From: Oegoconia quadripuncta
Lineage: Eukaryota > Arthropoda > Insecta > Lepidoptera > Autostichidae
Direction: 5' to 3'
DNA: 64,000 nucleotides
Assembly (NCBI GenBank): GCA_949316235.1
Contig: OX438748.1
Span: 26,166,575 to 26,230,574 of the forward strand
Part shown: in pieces, positions 61,850 to 64,000 of the stretch
Layout of the letters: every line of letters starts with the position of its first letter
How positions within the stretch are numbered: the stretch's first letter is position 1
Position numbers and translations under genes: made by a program
The notes under the pieces: generated by a model
The model's input: the letters and a program-made list of their open reading frames with translations, nothing else
Database searches by the model: none
Told to the model about the DNA's origin: nothing

Positions 61850-61995
61850 GTTTTCTGTTGAGGTATAAGCAGAGATTGATTTCCACATGCAACGATCCTG
61901 ACATACTACTTTTGCTTCTTCAATTCTCATCAAACCTTTGTCACAGTACGTCAGTCACTTGATAGAACTGCGTCCTTCTTGGTCGACCTTTACTG
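61850..61995 (-). repeat. LINE-related 3' fragment, minus strand
   Basis: Inverse of 35048-35245: ATGCAACGATCCTGACATAC, TACTTTTGCTTCTTCAATTC and CAGTACGTCAGTCACTTGAT. Confidence 0.5.
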
Positions 61996-62674
61996 TTGAG
62001 TCTGGCCATTTTTTTTAAAATGAAAAACATACACCTAAAAATATAATGTACCAGGCGAACAGAACCTGTTCAGAGGTTAGTCAAATGGGGCTAAATCTAA
62101 GATTATTTTGAGCAAAAGATAATACACCGCTTGTTTGTGTTGCTTGTAATCTTCGACGGTAAATTATTAATGATTTGAGGAAATTAATGAGTTGCTGCTT
62201 TTGTTTTAGGAAAATAAAAGCAGCTCATTATTTATCAGTATTAATGTAACATCTTAACTTTGTGTTTTATAATATAAACTACGCAAGAGATCATAGATTA
62301 TTTTGTTGATTGATAAATTGTAACGTTTGGAGAGAAAGCTATCGGAAATTTGAACCGCCAACCATGTTTGCGCAGGGTATATTAGAGTAATAAAAATTCT
62401 CACATATGAAACAGCAATGGCATGCAGGCTTGTTAAACATTTAACATTTCAAACTTAAAAAAATATATACTACCTGTTCATACAGGAACAATAATTAAAT
62501 TATACTTCAAATTTTGTATATACTGGGTTTAATGAACGTTATAATTTAACATAATAATTATTTGCATCTAACTACAATGCGAGACGGGCGCGGAGTGAGT
62601 GCATTGCCGGTGTCCCTCGTCCCCCCCTTCGTCTGTCCTCTCGTATGTGGCTCACGATCGCAACGAGAGGCCTT
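61996..62674. other. Intergenic, nothing recognised
   Basis: AT-rich, then GC-richer from about 62575. No family match. Confidence 0.35.
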
Positions 62675-62790
62675 AACACTACCTGTCATCACTAGTAGCA
62701 TGACAGTGGTGATAAATATTTGTCTTGCTCATTCGCTTGGAAGAAATATCACAACTATCCCACTCTTACGTCTACGTCACGCTCATGTCG
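62675..62790. repeat. Repeat family F, copy 2
   Basis: Inverse of 33714-33850. It includes CTGTCATCACTAGTAGCATG followed by ACAG, a small hairpin not present in copy 1. Confidence 0.55.
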
Positions 62791-62939
62791 TCATGATTAT
62801 AAAAAATTAAACTTCTCCGTGGCCCAATGTATGGTAATGGTTATGTTAAATATCGAATCCGACATCGCGTACTAACTCTCACTTAGATTGTGACATTAAT
62901 TGAAAGGGGGGTCGGATCATGTCTTTAACTCCATTATAC

Positions 62940-63175
62940 ACATAAATGGTTCATTGTAAACAACATTTGTACAGGGTTTACGAATCGGAAGTCGCGGGTT
63001 CGCTCCCCAGCGGTGTACATGTTTAGTACTCGATTTTGTTGGTGGTTGGATATTTTAAATGTTCGCCTGGCTACCTATCAGAGATAAGATAGCCAGCTCT
63101 CCAAATAAGATAGGGTTTCCGAGTCCATACGTTTCCCTCGTCCACTTAACATCAGGTGTGATTTAGGTCAACTAC
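62940..63175 (+). repeat. SINE-3 with internal deletion, plus strand
   Basis: TTCATTGTAAACAACATTTG, GTCGCGGGTTCGCTCCCCAG and AACATCAGGTGTGATTTAGG; about 70 bp in the body (the ATCTTATCTAAATCTGCC part) is lost. Confidence 0.75.
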
Positions 63176-63339
63176 AGCTACCAACTATTTAACTTGTGAA
63201 TCCTCTTGCACCAATCGCCCTATTATTGACTATGCTGTTATTTGAATGCAGGTTTTCTAACGGTGGTGTGTAGTATGAGAAATTACAATTGTTGCTTTCC
63301 TAAAATTATTAACCATTAACCATTAACCTATTGTATTTT

Positions 63340-63563
63340 GCACAAAGTTTTTTTTTTTTTTTTTTTTTATTATATGAGAGGGCGGCAAACGAGCATGCGG
63401 GTCACCTGATGGAAAGCAATCACCGCCGCCCATGGACACCCGCAACACCAAAAGGGTCACAGATGCGTTGCCGGCCTTTGAGGAAGGTGTAGGCTCGTTT
63501 CTTGAAGGTTCCAATGTCGTACTCGTTCGGGAATACCGCTGCCGGAAGTCCGTTCCACAGGGT
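63340..63563 (-). pseudogene. LINE-5 ORF2 C-terminus and tail, minus strand
   Basis: A T-run (63349-63368) marks the poly(A) end on the minus strand. The frame has the same [10 protein letters not shown] / [12 protein letters not shown] order as 48955-49160. Confidence 0.7.
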
Positions 63564-63706
63564 TATACTCCTACAACCGAAGGTTGCCTGGAAGAGATTT
63601 TAATGATAAGGCCGCCTAATTGTACTCTTTTCAGTATTGTACTTTGTAAAATATATGTTCTCCTTTCGTACAATAGTGTATTTGTATTGTATTGTATTGT
63701 ATTAAC
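63564..63706 (+). repeat. LINE 3' tail, plus strand
   Basis: GAAGGTTGCCTGGAAGAGAT, GATAAGGCCGCCTAATTGTA and a terminal (TGTAT)n. It abuts the minus-strand LINE-5 end. Confidence 0.6.
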
Positions 63707-64000
63707 CAGAAAGGCAAAATATTACAATGTTAAAATTATCTTATAAATCCATTTCATGAAATATAACGATATGAGCCATATTATTGAGTATATTTCCTCT
63801 CGAACCACAGACTATATGAGATAATAAAACGTTTACAGTGTGGTTATTAGTTTCCGATCGATGGCTGATGAAGTTTCACGACGCTTCCGTTGAAAGTTGG
63901 TTATTGAACGCTTTGGTCAAAACTGGCGCAACGAGCCTTCAAAGGGGAGAAATCGTAACGGCCTCCAATTTCCAATTTTCAATTTCCAATTTCAAAGTCA
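63707..64000. other. Intergenic, short TTTCCAATT repeat at window edge
   Basis: Bases 63970-63995 hold four or so TTCCAATTT-type units, then the window ends. Nothing else is recognised. Confidence 0.4.

Noticed and set aside
3434..63706. CRISPR array
   Set aside because: The regular repeats in the window are satellites without spacers, and the genome is eukaryotic.

Overview
This is eukaryotic DNA, almost certainly from a moth or butterfly. The reasons are an AT-rich background, an insect UDP-glycosyltransferase with lepidopteran exon boundaries, Lep1-type Helitron-like elements ending in CTAGT, an R1-clade LINE tail, a short (TTAGG) run, and many tRNA-derived SINEs typical of Lepidoptera. 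All family names are from memory and motif reading; no database was searched.

One complete host gene is visible: a four-exon, plus-strand UDP-glycosyltransferase (UGT33-like) at 7635-16380. Its coding exons are 7635-8468, 9881-10103, 10652-10871 and 16092-16380. Phases agree at every junction, all introns are GT-AG, and the product is 521 residues with signal peptide, donor-binding signature and C-terminal membrane anchor. A TATA box and initiator lie 28-59 bp before the ATG. Intron 1 holds a large foldback element and two SINE fragments. Intron 3 (5.2 kb) is mostly one 4,032-bp Helitron (11242-15273). Most of that Helitron's coding region is gone, and tandem repeats of about 112, 14 and 12 bp sit beside the remaining helicase; the 12-bp array runs 1.35 kb and ends inside the helicase Walker A motif.

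The rest (1-7550 and 16500-64000) is intergenic, built from layered mobile elements. There are four tRNA-headed SINE families (called SINE-1 to SINE-4 here), a SINE with a 5S-rRNA-like head, and truncated 3' ends of at least six LINE lineages. There are many Lep1-like elements, and several non-autonomous cut-and-paste elements recognisable by terminal inverted repeats and target duplications: TA-flanked mariner-like, TA-flanked long-TIR MITEs, TAA-flanked Harbinger-like and TTAA-flanked piggyBac-like. Nesting is frequent and lets relative ages be read, for example mariner-like in Lep1-like at 22498-23744, SINE in MITE at 25962-26537, and LINE ends in SINE in 5S-SINE at 60745-61440.

The most notable items beyond the UGT are: the Helitron invaded by satellite inside the UGT intron; a perfect 84-bp inverted repeat at 19809-20004; the 5S-rRNA-derived SINE family; a pair of near-identical mariner-like elements with about 267-bp TIRs; an inverted pair of roughly 470-bp composite repeats 36 kb apart; and a tandem GC-rich array next to a small zinc-finger ORF at 59690-60760. 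I found no CRISPR array, rRNA gene or credible functional tRNA gene.
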